64,000 nt of DNA from Chalciporus piperatus (taxonomy: Eukaryota > Basidiomycota > Agaricomycetes > Boletales > Boletaceae), in contig JBBPTG010000054.1 of assembly GCA_038093975.1 (NCBI GenBank), positions 92,362 through 156,361 of the forward strand, read 5' to 3'. The notes under the pieces are model-generated. The model made no database searches. It worked only from the letters and a program-made list of their open reading frames with translations, and was not told the origin of the DNA. Made by a program: the position numbers and the translations under genes. The number at the start of each line of letters is the position of its first letter. Position 1 is the first letter of the stretch. Shown in pieces: positions 45,283 through 57,995 of the stretch.

Positions 45283-47809
45283 ATGGCCTTCTCTCTGACC
45301 AGGCCGTCTTCTCCTTCTCGCGACCACCGTACTTCAATCCATGACGATGACCACCTATCTTCCGCCCTCCACGCTGCCCTCTCTGCCTTTGCGCCAACCT
45401 CTTCGGCCTATTCGGACCACCACGATGCGACCAAGGAGAAGGAAAAGGCAGGGATCGATATCGTCGTCGATTCAAACACTCTCCTTCTCAGAGGTACCGG
45501 TCTCGACGTCGAACCTGCACTCCTCAAAGGACACATCGTGTTACACCTCACAGAGGCTACATCCATAAAGGAGATCACCCTGCAGTTCAGGGGGAAAGCG
45601 AGGCTACCAGCACCCTCGGGCGACACGTGAGTCTCAGCTTGTTCATCTTTACGTCTGACATCGCCTCATTCCTTTCCCATCGGTTCCCCCTAGTAAGTCT
45701 TTGAACACATCCTCGCACTGGTACAGCATCTGTAATCACGAATGGTCGTTCCTCGAGGGCGAGAAGCGCCACAGCCATACGCTCAAGGCTGGATTCCATC
45801 AATTTCCTTTCCAACTACAACTTGGTGGCTCATTGCCATCGAGCATCGTGAGTGCGGTGTATGGTGGTGCTCATGTGAGCTACAAGCTCCGTGCGGTTGC
45901 GGTCCGCCCCGGCCTTGCGCATAACATGCAAGCCGTCATGCCGATCTCCATCGTCCGCACTTTCGCCCCCGCAGCGCTCGAGTATCAGCAGTCTTTGGAA
46001 ATCGAGAACACCTGGCCAGAGAAACTCATGTATTCGATCATGCTTCCACACAAGGCATGGGCTGCTGGCGACAAGCTTACCTCAATCGTCAAGTTTTCCC
46101 CTATTGCCAAAGGCGTTCGGGTGCAAACAGTCACGACGACCATACACGAAACGACGAAGCTGCAGTGCCGTGGTGGAGTCCAGGAACACACTCATCCTAT
46201 CATCACCACGAAGCATGAAATCGTAAGTGGTAATGCGGTTTCTGTAACGGAGCGTTATGGATCCCGTGTGCCTACCTTGCAGGCTCCGCAAGGGCAACAG
46301 CAGCCCCCTTTCACACCGGGATTGTCGAGCGAGGACCGTTCGCAGAGTTTGGGATCGTTAATGGCACTTGCGAACCAAGACCTCATGCTACGGCAGGTGC
46401 CAAGCACTGCATCGTCGGCGTCATCGCAAGAGTCTCATTCTCATTCCATATCTGGTGCATCGCCACTGGGGTCGCATTCGGCTTCATCGGCCGAACAACC
46501 TGTCGCCCCGACCTCGACAGCTGCTCAGGCGGAGGGCGAGCTTCAAATGAGTCAGGATGATGTCGTCACGCAAATATCCTTTACCATACCTAAAACAGCC
46601 ACCCCCTCACATTCCCTTGACCCGATCGTCATTTCCCATCGAATGCGATGGTCTATTCTAATGTCAAATCTCGATGGGCATACCTCTGAGCTGCGTTGTT
46701 CACTTCCCCTGCACATTCTCGATCACCGACTTCTCGACGAAGCTCGTGCAAATTCAGCAGCTACCCGTCGACTCCTCCTCGAGGGCCCCGAGGCGACCTC
46801 CGATGAGGAACAGGAGATTGAGCTTCCGAGTTACCCCGCACACATTCGGGATCGTGTCGCAAACATGTATCTTCCTGATTCAGTCACTACCCGCGTTCTA
46901 AACCCATGGGTACACAGCAATGTTAGTCCGACGTTCATGCCTGAGAATCGGTCCCTTTCAGGTGACTGGACACACTCGGGAGCTGCCTCTCCGTTCATGC
47001 TTCCTCCACCCGTTTCGTCCCACCTCCCTCATGTCCCTCAGTCAGGCACGAACACGCCCCTAGACTGGGTCAACTCAGAACTCCTCGTCTCGCTCTCCCA
47101 CTCTGCACCACCTCTACCACAAGCACATGCCAGTCCCCATTCTCACTCCCCCACCGACCCCGCGAGTCGATCAGGCAGTCGACCCGAGTCCAGACTCATG
47201 AGTCGACGCGGCAGTCGTGCGCCAAGTCCAGAACGTCACCTCACGATGTCCTCCATTTCATCTTCGATAACTATCTCGACTGCGCAGACGTTTGTTCATG
47301 CGGGACAAGCGAGTCGCTCGTTGCCTGGGTTGTTTAATAATCAGATGAAGCCAGTTACGACGCATGGGTGGCTATCGCGGTCGAATTCCCATTCGAATCT
47401 CTCCTCTCTCGCTGACATGGGTCTCGCGCACCGCCAAGGGCATGGGCACGGACAGGGACATGGTCATGGTCATGGGAACGGGCAGAACCTCTACTCTAGC
47501 GGTGCACACCACGGACACGCCAGTCATTCTACACGCGCAGCTACTCTTCCGCACACGCCATCCTCGGCGACGGATAACCTGCCCGAGTCTGCGATCTGGC
47601 ATCGTGCCTTTACGGAGGTCCCTGATTATGATGTGGCTTCGCGAGGGTTTATCGGAGGAGTGACGCCATTGACGAGTATGCGCGGGTTGCCGTCTTACGA
47701 GGAGGCGGAACGGAGTGCGGGTGCTAGGAGGGGAAGGGGAGAGGAGGAGGAAGAGGGGACGAGGTTGACGATTGGGAGGAGGCGTGATCAAGCTGCTGCT
47801 GGGTCATAA
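45283..47809 (+). CDS. Alpha-arrestin (arrestin-related trafficking adaptor)
   Basis: Exons 45283-45626 and 45694-47809 (GTGAGT..CCCTAG, phase 2), ~819 residues. An arrestin N-domain (GIDIVVDSNTLLLRGTGLDVEPALLKGHIVLHLTEATSIKEITLQFRGKA; FLEGEKRHSHTLKAGFHQFPFQLQLGGSLPSSI; VSYKLRAVAVRPG) and C-domain (ENTWPEKLMYSIMLPHKAWAAGDKLTSIVKFSPIAKGVRV) are followed by a long disordered tail. The tail carries LPSY motifs (ELPSYPAHIRDRV; RGLPSYEEAE), plausible contacts for Rsp5/NEDD4 WW domains, and a Gly-His repeat (QGHGHGQGHGHGHGNGQ). Known relatives recruit Rsp5 to plasma-membrane transporters for endocytosis or act in pH/nutrient signalling. I cannot assign a specific ortholog. Confidence 0.85.
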
Positions 47810-48605
47810 CCATGGCGCTGCGCCGTCTCTCTCCTCCATTTCCCGTGTCTCCTGGTGTACGACACCGCGTTCGCTGAACTGCATCCCCATCACCATTCCA
47901 TCTCTCATTTCGCCATCTACTCTCTCACCTCATTTATTTCTCTCCATTCCATTGTTTTACTCCATAATTAGCATCCATCATCGACACATCGTTCCATCCA
48001 TAGACTTGTTTCTTTTTTATATATATTTTCATCGGTCTCACCCTCACGGCTCGCTCGCTCACTCTGTTGTCTCCCAAAACCATGAATGATCAGGTTTCTA
48101 GCTCTTCACTCTCATCTCCGGGCATGTTATTACTTAGTACTTGTGGTTCCGGGCTCGTATGTTGCATAGGTCGTGGCGTGATGTTAATCGAACACGTTGA
48201 AATTGTTGATGTATAAGATCTCGGGCATGCTGCTTTCTAGGCTCAGTACTCAGTTTCTCAGGTGATGGCTTCGAGGAAGCTCAAGGGACTGCAAGTTCAA
48301 AGAAGCTATTCCTTCTATCCAAACTCACAAGCACAATTGATAGCCTTCAGGAACGCCAAGGGGCGAATCCTTTCGTTCTCTTCTTTACGATCAACAGCGA
48401 CACAATTAATTATTTTTGTCCCATCTGGCTCCTCATGCAATCTCGAGGCCCGGTCAGTGAAAATCGGAGCGCTGATGACGGATCGTGTGCATCTTCCGAT
48501 TCGATATTGAATACTGAGATTGCGGGTATCCACCCCATCGTTACACACTAGATATCCACCTAGATATACAGAAAACATTCCTCTCCAACCACAACCTGTT
48601 CAGCA
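47810..48605. other. Convergent intergenic, arrestin and MVD1 3' flanks
   Basis: Pyrimidine-rich 3' UTR-like sequence follows the arrestin stop. No gene. Confidence 0.55.
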
Positions 48606-49926
48606 TCACTGCTTGGGAAGACCATCCGCGCCCAACAATGTTTCCTTTTCGCCCCTGCGTCTAGGACCATCCCCAACGGAGGTGTGGATGAGCGTCTTGA
48701 CATCCCCTGCGGAGAAATTCTTGGAGACGTTGATGTTGAAACCGTTAGGGAGACGACCTTGGACGGACGCTCCTCCAAAGATCTGGAACGCATCGTTGAA
48801 CGACTCCTGAGGGAAATATTTCACGATCATCTCGACGATCTCCCTCATGTTCTCTGAGAGCGCGTAAATGACCGCGTTCGGGCCTGCGTCGAACGTGTAC
48901 GCAGCCTTGCGCGTTCCGTACTTCTCTAGACAAAGACGATTGTACTCTGTGACGACAGCAATAATTGCGCGGCTGACATCGTTCATGTAAAAGATTGGGG
49001 GATCGGTGTCGAGTGCGACGGCGTGGAACTGGTTCGAGTCTTGCATCGTGATCTTTGCAAACTCGTCAAAATTACGCTCTTTGATCGCATCTATGATTTT
49101 TTTCATGCGATCGCCGACGACGTGGGAAACACGGTGGTGGAAGAGGGCGGACGTTTCGACGGTGCGCTGCATGCCTGCGGTGGACGATGTGCCCTTTTTG
49201 TCGTCGGAAACGACACAGATGAGGGCTTGCATCTCGGGCCAGTGCTCAGCTGGTGCAATTTGTACAGCGAATGAATCTGAGCCATCAGCTTTCTCGCCTT
49301 GATTCCATGCGACGAAGCCTCCAAAGAGGGATCGGCAAGCAGAACCTGATCCCTGACGAGCGATGATGGAAAGCTGCGTCGCTGTCGCAGGCAACTCATA
49401 CAATTGAGCAAGGGAGGCCACTAGCGCCGCGAATCCCGATGCGGAAGATGCGAGACCGGCGGCAGTTGGGAAGTTGTTGTGCGAACCGATATGTACTTTC
49501 CATTGTGAGAACTGGATTATTTTTCGGTCGAAATCAGGATGAGGTGTTTTTTGGATCGTGTGGGTGAAGGTACCTTTTCTGCATTAGGATTGGCGTCTTC
49601 GAACTCTTTTCGCATGCGTCTCATTTCGCTGATGCAAGTGGCTAGACGGCCACCTGGTTTGATCTCATCGAGTTTGCCATTGAGCCAGAGGGTGTCTTCG
49701 GTGAAAGATGGGTCGGCTCGAGAGGTGGTGGTAGAGCGGAGGTGGTCTTGGTTGAGAGTGACGGAAAGCGACGAGTTGGATGGCAAGATGAGCTTGGTGT
49801 CTCGTTTACCCCAGTATCTAGATTCGTGCTCAGCATGGTGAAGTTCGGATCGACTACAAATCGGACTGACTTGATACACGCGATGTTGACTGGTGCAGAT
49901 GCTGTAGCTTGGAAGTAGTTTGCCAT
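48606..49926 (-). CDS. MVD1: Diphosphomevalonate decarboxylase
   Basis: Converts mevalonate-5-diphosphate to isopentenyl diphosphate with ATP, in the ergosterol/isoprenoid pathway. The minus-strand exons read [19 protein letters not shown] (start 49926), [85 protein letters not shown] (the ATP-binding GLASSA loop), [78 protein letters not shown] and [14 protein letters not shown]. All GHMP and active-site blocks (including the Asp of TFDAGPNA) are present. The C-terminus ends GADGLPKQ at 48606. It is divergent from CCR4. Confidence 0.93.
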
Positions 49927-50384
49927 GATGGTGGTTGGGGGTAGAGAAGGAATGTGCTCTATCGTAATGCAACGTATAATAGTGTGGCTGTGCTGCATAG
50001 ATCTGACGATCTTCCTTTTGGGAGAAGATTATATCGGGTAATAGTTCGGACCGATAAGTTACCCGATGTGGATTATAATCACGTGATTATCCGGGTTGTC
50101 CATTTTCGAGCGCTGACTTGGTGGACCTTTGGCATTGACCTCGAGTACGACAGCGACGACGACGACGAACGGCAGATAAAATTCTGTTCGGACACGAATT
50201 CGTGTTTGTTCTCTTCCATCCATCTTCACTCAAATCTGTACCATCTTGTTAACTCTACTACGAGGCCACTCTTCACAAACTTCGCTGGGAGACCAAGTAA
50301 CCGCGGCAGAGTCCCTTTGTGCTCCCAAGGACTCTCCACAACAAGCGGCTGGTCGTCTTGTGTCAATCAGCCAAGTCAAATGCG
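49927..50384. promoter_or_regulatory. Shared divergent promoter of MVD1 and CCR4
   Basis: 458 bp between divergent start codons (MVD1 49926 on -, CCR4 50385 on +). Contains a GACGACGACGACGA run. No specific factor site assigned. Confidence 0.5.
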
Positions 50385-52808
50385 ATGTTCTACCCCCAGC
50401 AGTCACCCGCTGTCTCTCACAAACTTCCAAATCACCACGACCAATCACCGTGGTCTCGTACACATCACCCCGTGCTAGGGCCTCCAACCTCCCAGAATAT
50501 TGGCCCTCCGCCTGCTTCGCCAAGCTTTGCACTCTACGCCAATGGATCCGTGAACCAGATGCAACATCACCCCGGTCATCCTCACGCTCTTTCACATCCC
50601 CCCATGTCACACCACCAACATCAGAACTCCCTTTCCCACTATCCTTCTCCCCCAAATGGACATATGCACTCACAGCATATGGGATCAGCGTCTCCAGGAA
50701 GCGCCGCGAGTCAGATTATAAGCCCTCACTGGCAACAGCAGCTTCTCAAGTGCGAGGTACGTCACCGATATACCGTTATCCACGGATAATTGATCTGATC
50801 ACCTCGTTTTAATTCACAAAGATGATCAGGTCTTCCCGTTCCCCACATCATCGTGCACGAGCCAGTGCAATGGCTTCCCGTACCGTCGCTAGATCAGCCA
50901 TCCCAATTACAAATCCGAATCATGTCAGACCCACTCTGAGCACCGACGTCAACACAACCAAAGAGTCCGATGTTCCTGCTACTTCTGCCACCCCTGCCCT
51001 AACAAGCGCGTCGGAAAGTTCTCCGAGTCTAGCTGGCTCCATGGTTAATCACCCTTCGTCGACTGTCGCACCAATCGCCGAGGCCCCGCGGCTAACTGCA
51101 AAGCCACCACAGAATACGTGGAACTCGCTAGACATGGGCGGCGTCAACATCAAGACCCTTCCTCCCACGTCAGGGGTCTTCACATTCACATTCCTCATCA
51201 ACCTTTACCTCAATCATAACGCCCTAGCATCAATACCACCGGAAATAGCCAAGCTTCGCCATCTGGAGTTGCTGGATTTATCGGGAAACAATTTAACCAC
51301 CGTCCCACCGGAGCTTGGGATGCTGACGCAATTGAAGGAGCTTTACCTTTTTGACAATCATCTGGTCACACTCCCTGCGGAGCTTGGTAGCTTGCATCAA
51401 TTGCAAACGATTGGTGTCGAAGGCAATCCCCTGGATGCCTCGCTCAAGGCCATCGTGCAAAAAGACGGCACTCCGGCACTCATCTCTTTCTTGCGTGATT
51501 CATGCCCGGTTCCGGCTCCTCCACCGGAGCGGTTGTGGAAACATGTCGTAACTTCAGCCGAACTGGAAGCGATGAACAGTGACCCCCACACCGAGGTATT
51601 CAGCGTCCTTTGCTACAACATCCTCTGCGGCAAGTATGCCACCGAACGACTCTACGGTTACACTCCATCGTGGGCCCTGTCATGGGACTACCGGAAAGAA
51701 CTGATCTTGACGGAAGTGATGAACTACGATGCCGATTTCTTGTGTCTGCAAGAAGTCGACACGACTCAGTACGAGGAGTACTTCATCAAGCACCTTCAGG
51801 GACAAGACTACGAAGGGGTATACTATCCCAAGTCGCGGTACAAGACGATGAGCGATGCAGACCGGCGGCAGGTCGATGGCTGCGCTACATTCTACAAGGC
51901 CAACAAGTTCGTTTTTTTGTTTCTTGTCGGGGCATCGCATACTCACCTTTTCGCAGATATCAACTTGTAGAAAAACAGCTTATCGAATTTAGCACCGTTG
52001 CCATGCAGCGGCCCGACTTCAAGAAGACGGACGATATGTTTAACCGTGTTCTCGGTAAGGACCATATCGCCGTCGTATGTTGCTTCGAAAACAAGGAGAC
52101 GGGCACGCGTATTATCGTGGCAAACGCTCACATACATTGGGATCCAAACTTCCGGGACGTCAAGCTCATTCAGGTGGCTCTTTTGGTAGATGAAATAGAG
52201 AAGATTGCGGCGTACTTCTGCAAGCTACCTCCTCGACCGCCAAATAACTCGGACGACAAGTCCGCGTCACCGTCACGGTCGCCACCTATGTACGGTGACG
52301 GGACAAAGATACCTTTGATCATCTCCGGCGATTTCAACTCTGTCCCCGAAAGTGGCGTTTGCGAGTTCTTGTCGAATGGGTTTGTGCCACCAGATCACCC
52401 CGACTTCATGTCGCATCTCTACGGGAGGTACACCACAGAGGGTCTACGGCATAAATTCGCCCTCAAGAACGCGTACGGTGCGGCGGGTGATCCCGCTTTG
52501 ACGAACTTCGTCCCGAGCTACCAAGGCCAGATCGACTATATCTGGTATGGGACGGGCAACCTAGCACTGAATGCCATTTTGGGTGGCGTCGATAAGAGTT
52601 ATCTCGATAGGGTCGTCGGATTCCCTAATGCGCACTTCCCTTCAGAGTAAGTCCGATCTACACGATCACCGTTTGATCCCCATCAGTCATTGTACTCATC
52701 TCCTTTTTTAGCCACGTCTGCCTTGTCAGCGAGTTCCGGGTGAAGCCGCCCCGAGACACCGCACCACGGCCGTCATCCGTTTTCCCTTCGCCCAACGGTG
52801 CACACTAG
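50385..52808 (+). CDS. CCR4: CCR4 deadenylase (CCR4-NOT catalytic subunit)
   Basis: An exonuclease that shortens mRNA poly(A) tails. Exons 50385-50756, 50822-51906, 51957-52646 and 52712-52808 keep phase. The N-terminus is Pro/His/Gln-rich (PQQSPAVSHK, HHPGHPHALSHPPMSHHQHQ). The LRR region that binds NOT1/CAF1 reads INLYLNHNALASIPPEIAKLRHLELLDLSGNNLTTVPPELGMLTQLKELYLFDN. The EEP nuclease domain has FSVLCYNILCGKYAT, ADFLCLQEVDTTQYEEYF (catalytic Glu), VANAHIHWDPNFRDVK, IISGDFNSVPESGV (Asp-Phe-Asn) and the closing DHVCLVSEF (catalytic Asp-His, created across the last intron). In-frame ATGs upstream of 50385 exist, but this one gives the MFYPQQ start usual in the family. Its last intron, last exon and 3' flank are duplicated at 60354-60658. 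Confidence 0.93.
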
Positions 52809-53627
52809 CGACTTGGGTCTAGTCCAAAGGGTATCGTGATGTGTTTTTTCCTTTTCCCGCCTACATAATCTTCACCACTTTCTTTCCTTCATTTATCCTC
52901 GTTTCTTTCTTGTAATATAACTTCTTCGTCAGTACAATCGTGTTTTTCTTGTTATTTTCTGTGCATTGAAAGGGGAGTGATGAATGTTCAACGCAATACA
53001 TACACATTGTTGTTCCAATTCGAATCCTGTATTCGTGTCTGTGTTGATGCGTTTTCTTCGTTTGTCGCCCCCGACATCTTCGTTCGTGTCCTAACTTTTT
53101 TTCCTTCCTGTTGATCAGTACTGTTTACTACTCACTCGCCACTCCTACCCGTCACGCCGTCCAGTTTGCAACACCTCACTCCCTCTTGGTTACGTTTCCC
53201 CTCCCTTGGTTGGTCGATGGACGCCCGTGTTCAAAATTGTGTCATAACCTCCGTACCGTTCTTCTCGAGTTGAATATTCCTTTTTTTTTCGCTTGTTTTC
53301 TTTTCTTGTGTCGATCGTCTCGTTCCTCAGCACGTTTTCCTAGTCCGCCTCCGCATCATATACATCTGTAGCATGCGCGTGTACAATTTTCGGTCTCTCG
53401 CTCGTACAAATGATTTTTTCCTTTTTCTATTTATCGTCGGCCTGAGTGATGCTCTGTGGGGTTGACTATCCGAGATTCACTGGAGAAGGCGGCGTGAATT
53501 ATCGGTGCTATCTTGTATCTACAACGGCACAGGATGCTCGTTCCATCTTGACATCCAGTTCGTGAGAGACAATCACATGAGGAGCAGCAATAATAATACA
53601 GGAAAGTCTGAGAACTAATATTAACAT
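52809..53627. other. CCR4 3' UTR and intergenic
   Basis: Pyrimidine-rich 3' flank; the first ~105 bp are those copied at 60354-60658. No gene seen. Confidence 0.6.
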
Positions 53628-55270
53628 TCAGATGCCATTCACGCCTGCGGGAAAGTAAGTTCGCTTGGCATCGTTGAATCCAAGGTATTCGGCGGATATC
53701 CCATAAAGTTGATGGCTACCCATGCGTCCCAGATATTTACGGTCAGACCATGGCAGAAAACGAGCTTGTAGCAAGGACATACCGCTACCGGTGTTACCTT
53801 GCCCACCGTTGTTGATCGTCATACCAATCGACTTGGAAGCATGAAGGCCATGGACGTTCAAATAGTGAGACGCTGGACCGTGAAGGGCATCGGTAGAGCG
53901 GCGAGATGAGGATGCCCTCATGTTGTCTGCACCCTCCACTGGCAGGAAATCAGCACTCCTCCGGGACCTTTGACTGTGTCTAGAGCTGGTGCTTGCCCGG
54001 TCGCTTGAAGGTTCTAGAATGGTAACTCAGTGGGACGCGAAGCGAAAATAAGAACTAGACAGACCGCGGGACATGCGGGAAGCTGCAGGTTGCGGGGATA
54101 AATATTCACTACTAGCGTGAGTTTGCGCGGAATTGGGGGTACGAGAAGCTGTTGATTGTATCGACCGCTCGGTTGAAATCTGCGGGAGTGGTGACGGAGC
54201 CTTTCGGGGAGATCGGCGCTGTTCAGGAGCGTCCATTGTTTGATCATCAAGTGCTGCTGATATCAGGGTCAGCATACTTCTGAGGGGAAACAATCAGGCT
54301 CACCGTCGGCCTTGGGGATCTTTGGTTTGGTCGAACGGGACCTTGGTGCTGGAGGAGCAGGTCTCCTTGAAGACTTGTTGTACCCAGCAGACTTACTGCT
54401 TTGGTCACTGGAATGTTCTGCACCGAATATCAGTGCAAGTATGCAACGAGATACAAAGTTACGCGTACCGCGAGACATGGGTACATTGTCAGTCCACGAG
54501 GATTTGCCGTCAGCGTGCGACGCGTTGTTTACGATATCGGCGCTCATGGACGGTGTCCTTAATCGCATCGATTCTGGGGTCAATGGACGACTTGGTAAGG
54601 GAGATGTTCGTCTACTCCCTGGGACTGGAACAAAGCCAAGGTCGGCAGTGAGAAGATCAGAAGACCCATAGTCCTTACCGGTCGAGGTGTCGTGGCTCGT
54701 TCGTCCACCAGTCAGTGCGGCGTCATGCGTACTAGAGGTTGATCGGGAGATATCTGTTTCAAGAGGCGTTGTATTCGTAGTTTTGGTAGCAGGGCTCTGC
54801 CCCGTCCCAGTAACCTGCAGGGAATTATTCACGCCCTCAGCGAGTTTAGCTCTGAGGACAACCCTCGTGATATCAGACTGAACGAACAGGAGTTAGGACC
54901 AAGGTAGTACGACGGTAAACCTATGGACCGACTTTGACAGATTGCAAGAGAATGTCAGCGTCGTCGCGTAGATCCTGGCCGGGATTTGTCCCCGAAATCC
55001 AGTTGAAAAGGCGAGAAGGATTCTTCGATTCTTGGGCCTTGATCAATTCCGAAAGACTATTGCGGTCGTCAGTCGTGATCTGTTTTTGCACCAATGTCCT
55101 CGTAACCGCCACATGACATACCTGTTCTCCTGATCCATGTACTTGAGCACGGCCTCTGTGGTCAATCTGAGCTTCTGATCATGTTCATTCTGGTTGGCGT
55201 CAAGCTGCCTCAGAACCTCTCTCAAAAGCTGTTTAGCTTGGACGAAGTCATCAGCTGAAGCATAAGACAT
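53628..55270 (-). CDS. Unrecognised Ser-rich protein with helical N-terminus and phase-1 exon cassettes
   Basis: Six exons keep phase: 55122-55270, 54933-55056, 54469-54877, 54304-54417, 54065-54256, 53628-54013; ~457 residues. The N-terminal ~130 residues are helical (MSYASADDFVQAKQLLREVLRQLD...LTTEAVLKYMDQEN, SLSELIKAQESKNPSRLFNWISG...LRDDADILLQSVK). They can be lined up with the core of the genes at 6323 and 57996 (pattern T...L..., S..FN, then D...L...VK). The rest is Ser/Arg/Pro-rich and probably disordered. Exons 4 and 5 are symmetric phase-1. Exons 4 and 6 both follow MSRG and start alike (EHSSDQSSKS / EPSSDRASTS), suggesting a duplicated cassette. Function not recognised. Confidence 0.6.
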
Positions 55271-56386
55271 GGCGGGAAGATTGAAATATAGGAAGAAAAT
55301 TGGATGCTGAATCACCTAAGTGACGCCATTTATGCTCGAGTCTTTGGCTTGTTGCTAGGCGGAATCGCCTGGGTTGAGAGCAGCGTTACCAATTTGCTGT
55401 GAAGCGTTGAGGGTACACATTCACGCCAAGGACCTACATGCCCCCACCAAACGTATTGTCTCTCGACAATTGTTGTCAAATACTTCCGGGCTCGTAGCCT
55501 CCATTACTGTATGGAAAGCCCCATCAATCCGCGTGCTTACCCCATTCGAATTCGATTATTATATCGGAGACAAGAACAAAAATGTGTGTGGAACTTGACG
55601 AAACGAGGCTAGCTTCGTGTGCATGAGGGTTGAGGTGACAATAAAAAACCTGGCCATGGATCATGGACGAGATCAGGGTCAACAACCAGTACTGGAGGAC
55701 GAACGACTGTCTTGACTCTTCATCCAGACTGTTTGATCTGCCTAGGGGAAACTACATCAATACGTCGCCCGGCTGTCTTGCCAACGCAAATACTATAGTA
55801 GTATAGTAGTCCGTAGGCAGCCCCTTGGGAAGGACTTGCAAGACGTGGTTCCTAATCATCGAAGGCGCCAACTTCAAGTTGTCAGTGGGCAACCTTCAAT
55901 TCATTCGGGAGAATTACGGTACACAATTGGTACACAACAATCCTTGCCGTTTTCGACCTCCGCGGCCCCAGCTGGAGGTAATCAAAGTTGCAAATTGTGG
56001 ATCGGAAGCGGGATTAACGCGCCGACACAGCAGGTTGACGGTGTTCGGGGCGTTACCAAGGGACTGTTGCGATCACGATCGACTTGGCTATATCAGTGGC
56101 GCACTGCAATGAGCCGAGTTTCCACAAGTTGGACAAGGCCACTGTGAAATTGTAATCATCGAAATGATTGTGTTTGGCTCAGTGGGCGCGGGTCCAGGGG
56201 TCCTGAAGAGGTATCGAATCCCATGATGAGGGGTAGCAGAAAGGATCTATTCGTAAGTAGTTCAGACTGCTTTCCTGACCATTGGACAGCTGGAATCAAA
56301 TGTAATTGCAATAGCTCCGGGGTGCAACAATTTCAGCAGAACGAGACAACTGGGTAACGCGCAATGGACCCAGAGGGTAGTAAAAA
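55271..56386. other. Intergenic
   Basis: 1.1 kb without a supported gene, containing a short TATAGTAGTATAGTAG tract near 55794. A segment near 56100-56210 loosely resembles 60258-60340. Confidence 0.45.
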
Positions 56387-57737
56387 TCACGATGAGGGCG
56401 TTGGTACAGCAGGAACACCCATAATCATGAACCTAATTCGTCGTATCCAGTGCGAGATACTGTGGATCACGCCACCGAACAGACTCTCCCTCTTCTTCAT
56501 AACAACACGCGAACGTAACGTCCGTGTTTTGAGGCCAGCTAGAATCGCTTGAAACCGATCCGTAACCTGCTGCATCGTCGGACGTTTCGACGGGTCTTCC
56601 TGCACCATATCAGTTATCAGAGGGAGCATGAAGTCAAGTCCCTCCATGGTCTGGAAGAGTCGCTTAGCGAAGCCACAGGAATGCATCTGTGCTTACCTCG
56701 ATGCAATCCTGCCTAATCATGTTCCCAATGTAGAAAACATCTGTAGGGAATGGATCACAGGGTTTGCTGGATTTCAAGAACTCTGGGACTTCCTTATCCC
56801 CCCCCTCAATCGGTGGTGCTCTGGGTTCTAACACGGAGGGGTCGAAGCGACGCGATATCCCGAAATCGATGAAGATATATCTTGGGGGTCCTTCTGTCCG
56901 AGTTTTGAATCGTGCACGGCCGGAGTAGTCTCGCTTCTTCACTGGATCGACAGGGTGGAATGCATCGAGGTAAAAGTTCGTTGGGTCCACCATGACATTG
57001 AGTGAGGTGCAATCCCTGCAAAGGAAAACGAGTAACTAACAAGCCAAATCTCCTATAGCGTCACGCACCGATGAGCAACACGGTGTTTATGCATGAATAG
57101 AAGACCCTATAGAAATATAGCGACTGACAGTGAAGACGAAAAGTTGCTCACCTCAAATAATTGTCGAAAACATTCCACAGCTTCTCCGATTGTATCAAAC
57201 AGTGGTTCAACGTAGTGTAATAGCAGTGGCATGACAATTATATCGATCTCCTCGTCTGCGGGAACGGCGTGGAGTACTTCGTAGATTGGGACGCAATGGT
57301 TGTCCCTCGCACCAACCAGTGGCTCGGAGGAGAGGAATTGAGCAATCTCTACCTCGAACGGATGGTCAATTTTCTTCACGAGTTTGAGCACCACATGCGC
57401 CCCGTCTGAGAGACGCATAGCATCGAGTAGTCGGGCTGCATACTATATTGTTGGTGAGTCGAGCGTTGACGGCCCGGAGTTACAGCAAGCTTACCATGGA
57501 TGGACAGCCGTCCGCGCACTTCCATCTACTTTTCTTGGTTCCAATCCAAGAAGGATTCCAACCTGGCGAATACCGCGATCGTAGAACATATCCACGCTCC
57601 TTGAACCATTCATAGCGATGGTACCACCACGCTTCAAAAGGGGAAAGGTCGGGGTGGGGTTGTTGAACCTCACCGGGCTCCTGGGGCACAGGCTGAGCTG
57701 TGTCTTGTCCAGTTTCTTGGGCCGAGTGTCCCTCCAT
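56387..57737 (-). CDS. Fungal protein-kinase-like protein (intact copy)
   Basis: The minus-strand exons read MEGHSAQETGQDTAQPVPQE...WWYHRYEWFKERGYVLRSRYSPGWNPSWIGTKKSRWKCADG, then YAARLLDAMRLSDGAHVVLKLVKKIDHPFEVEIAQFLSSEPLVGARDNHCVPIYEVL, PLLLHYVEPLFDTIGEAVECFRQLFE, GLLFMHKHRVAHR-DCTSLNVMVDP (HRDC catalytic loop, Arg codon split by an intron), YIFIDFGISRRFDPS (DFG), FPTDVFYIGNMIRQDCIE, and the C-lobe LDFMLPLITDMVQEDPSKRPTMQQVTDRFQAIL. It ends IMGVPAVPTPSS at 56387. ATP-site Lys, catalytic Asp and DFG are present; no clear Gly-rich loop is seen, as in many fungus-specific kinases. It is divergent from 57996 with only ~258 bp between starts. The copy at 36697-38018 is broken. Confidence 0.78.
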
Positions 57738-57995
57738 GGTTGGGTTGGTTGCCAACCTCGTGTTGAAGTAAACATACCCAAGTATGGACAGGTGTGGACC
57801 CCCAAGCACCTATCGTCGTCGCGGAGTTATGCAAGTACTTAAGTTGAGCGGAAGTAAATTCCCAGATCGTCGTTCAGATCTCAGACCCAGAGTTGTTGTT
57901 CTTCCATGTTCTCATTCGATTAAAGGTTCTTTTCCACGCAGTCCCTACTTAAAACGAGATATGCACGCCCTCAAGATCCCCACCCCATTCAAATC
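57738..57995. promoter_or_regulatory. Shared divergent promoter, kinase-like gene and modular gene
   Basis: 258 bp separate the two start codons, so the genes may be co-regulated. No motif assigned. Confidence 0.5.
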
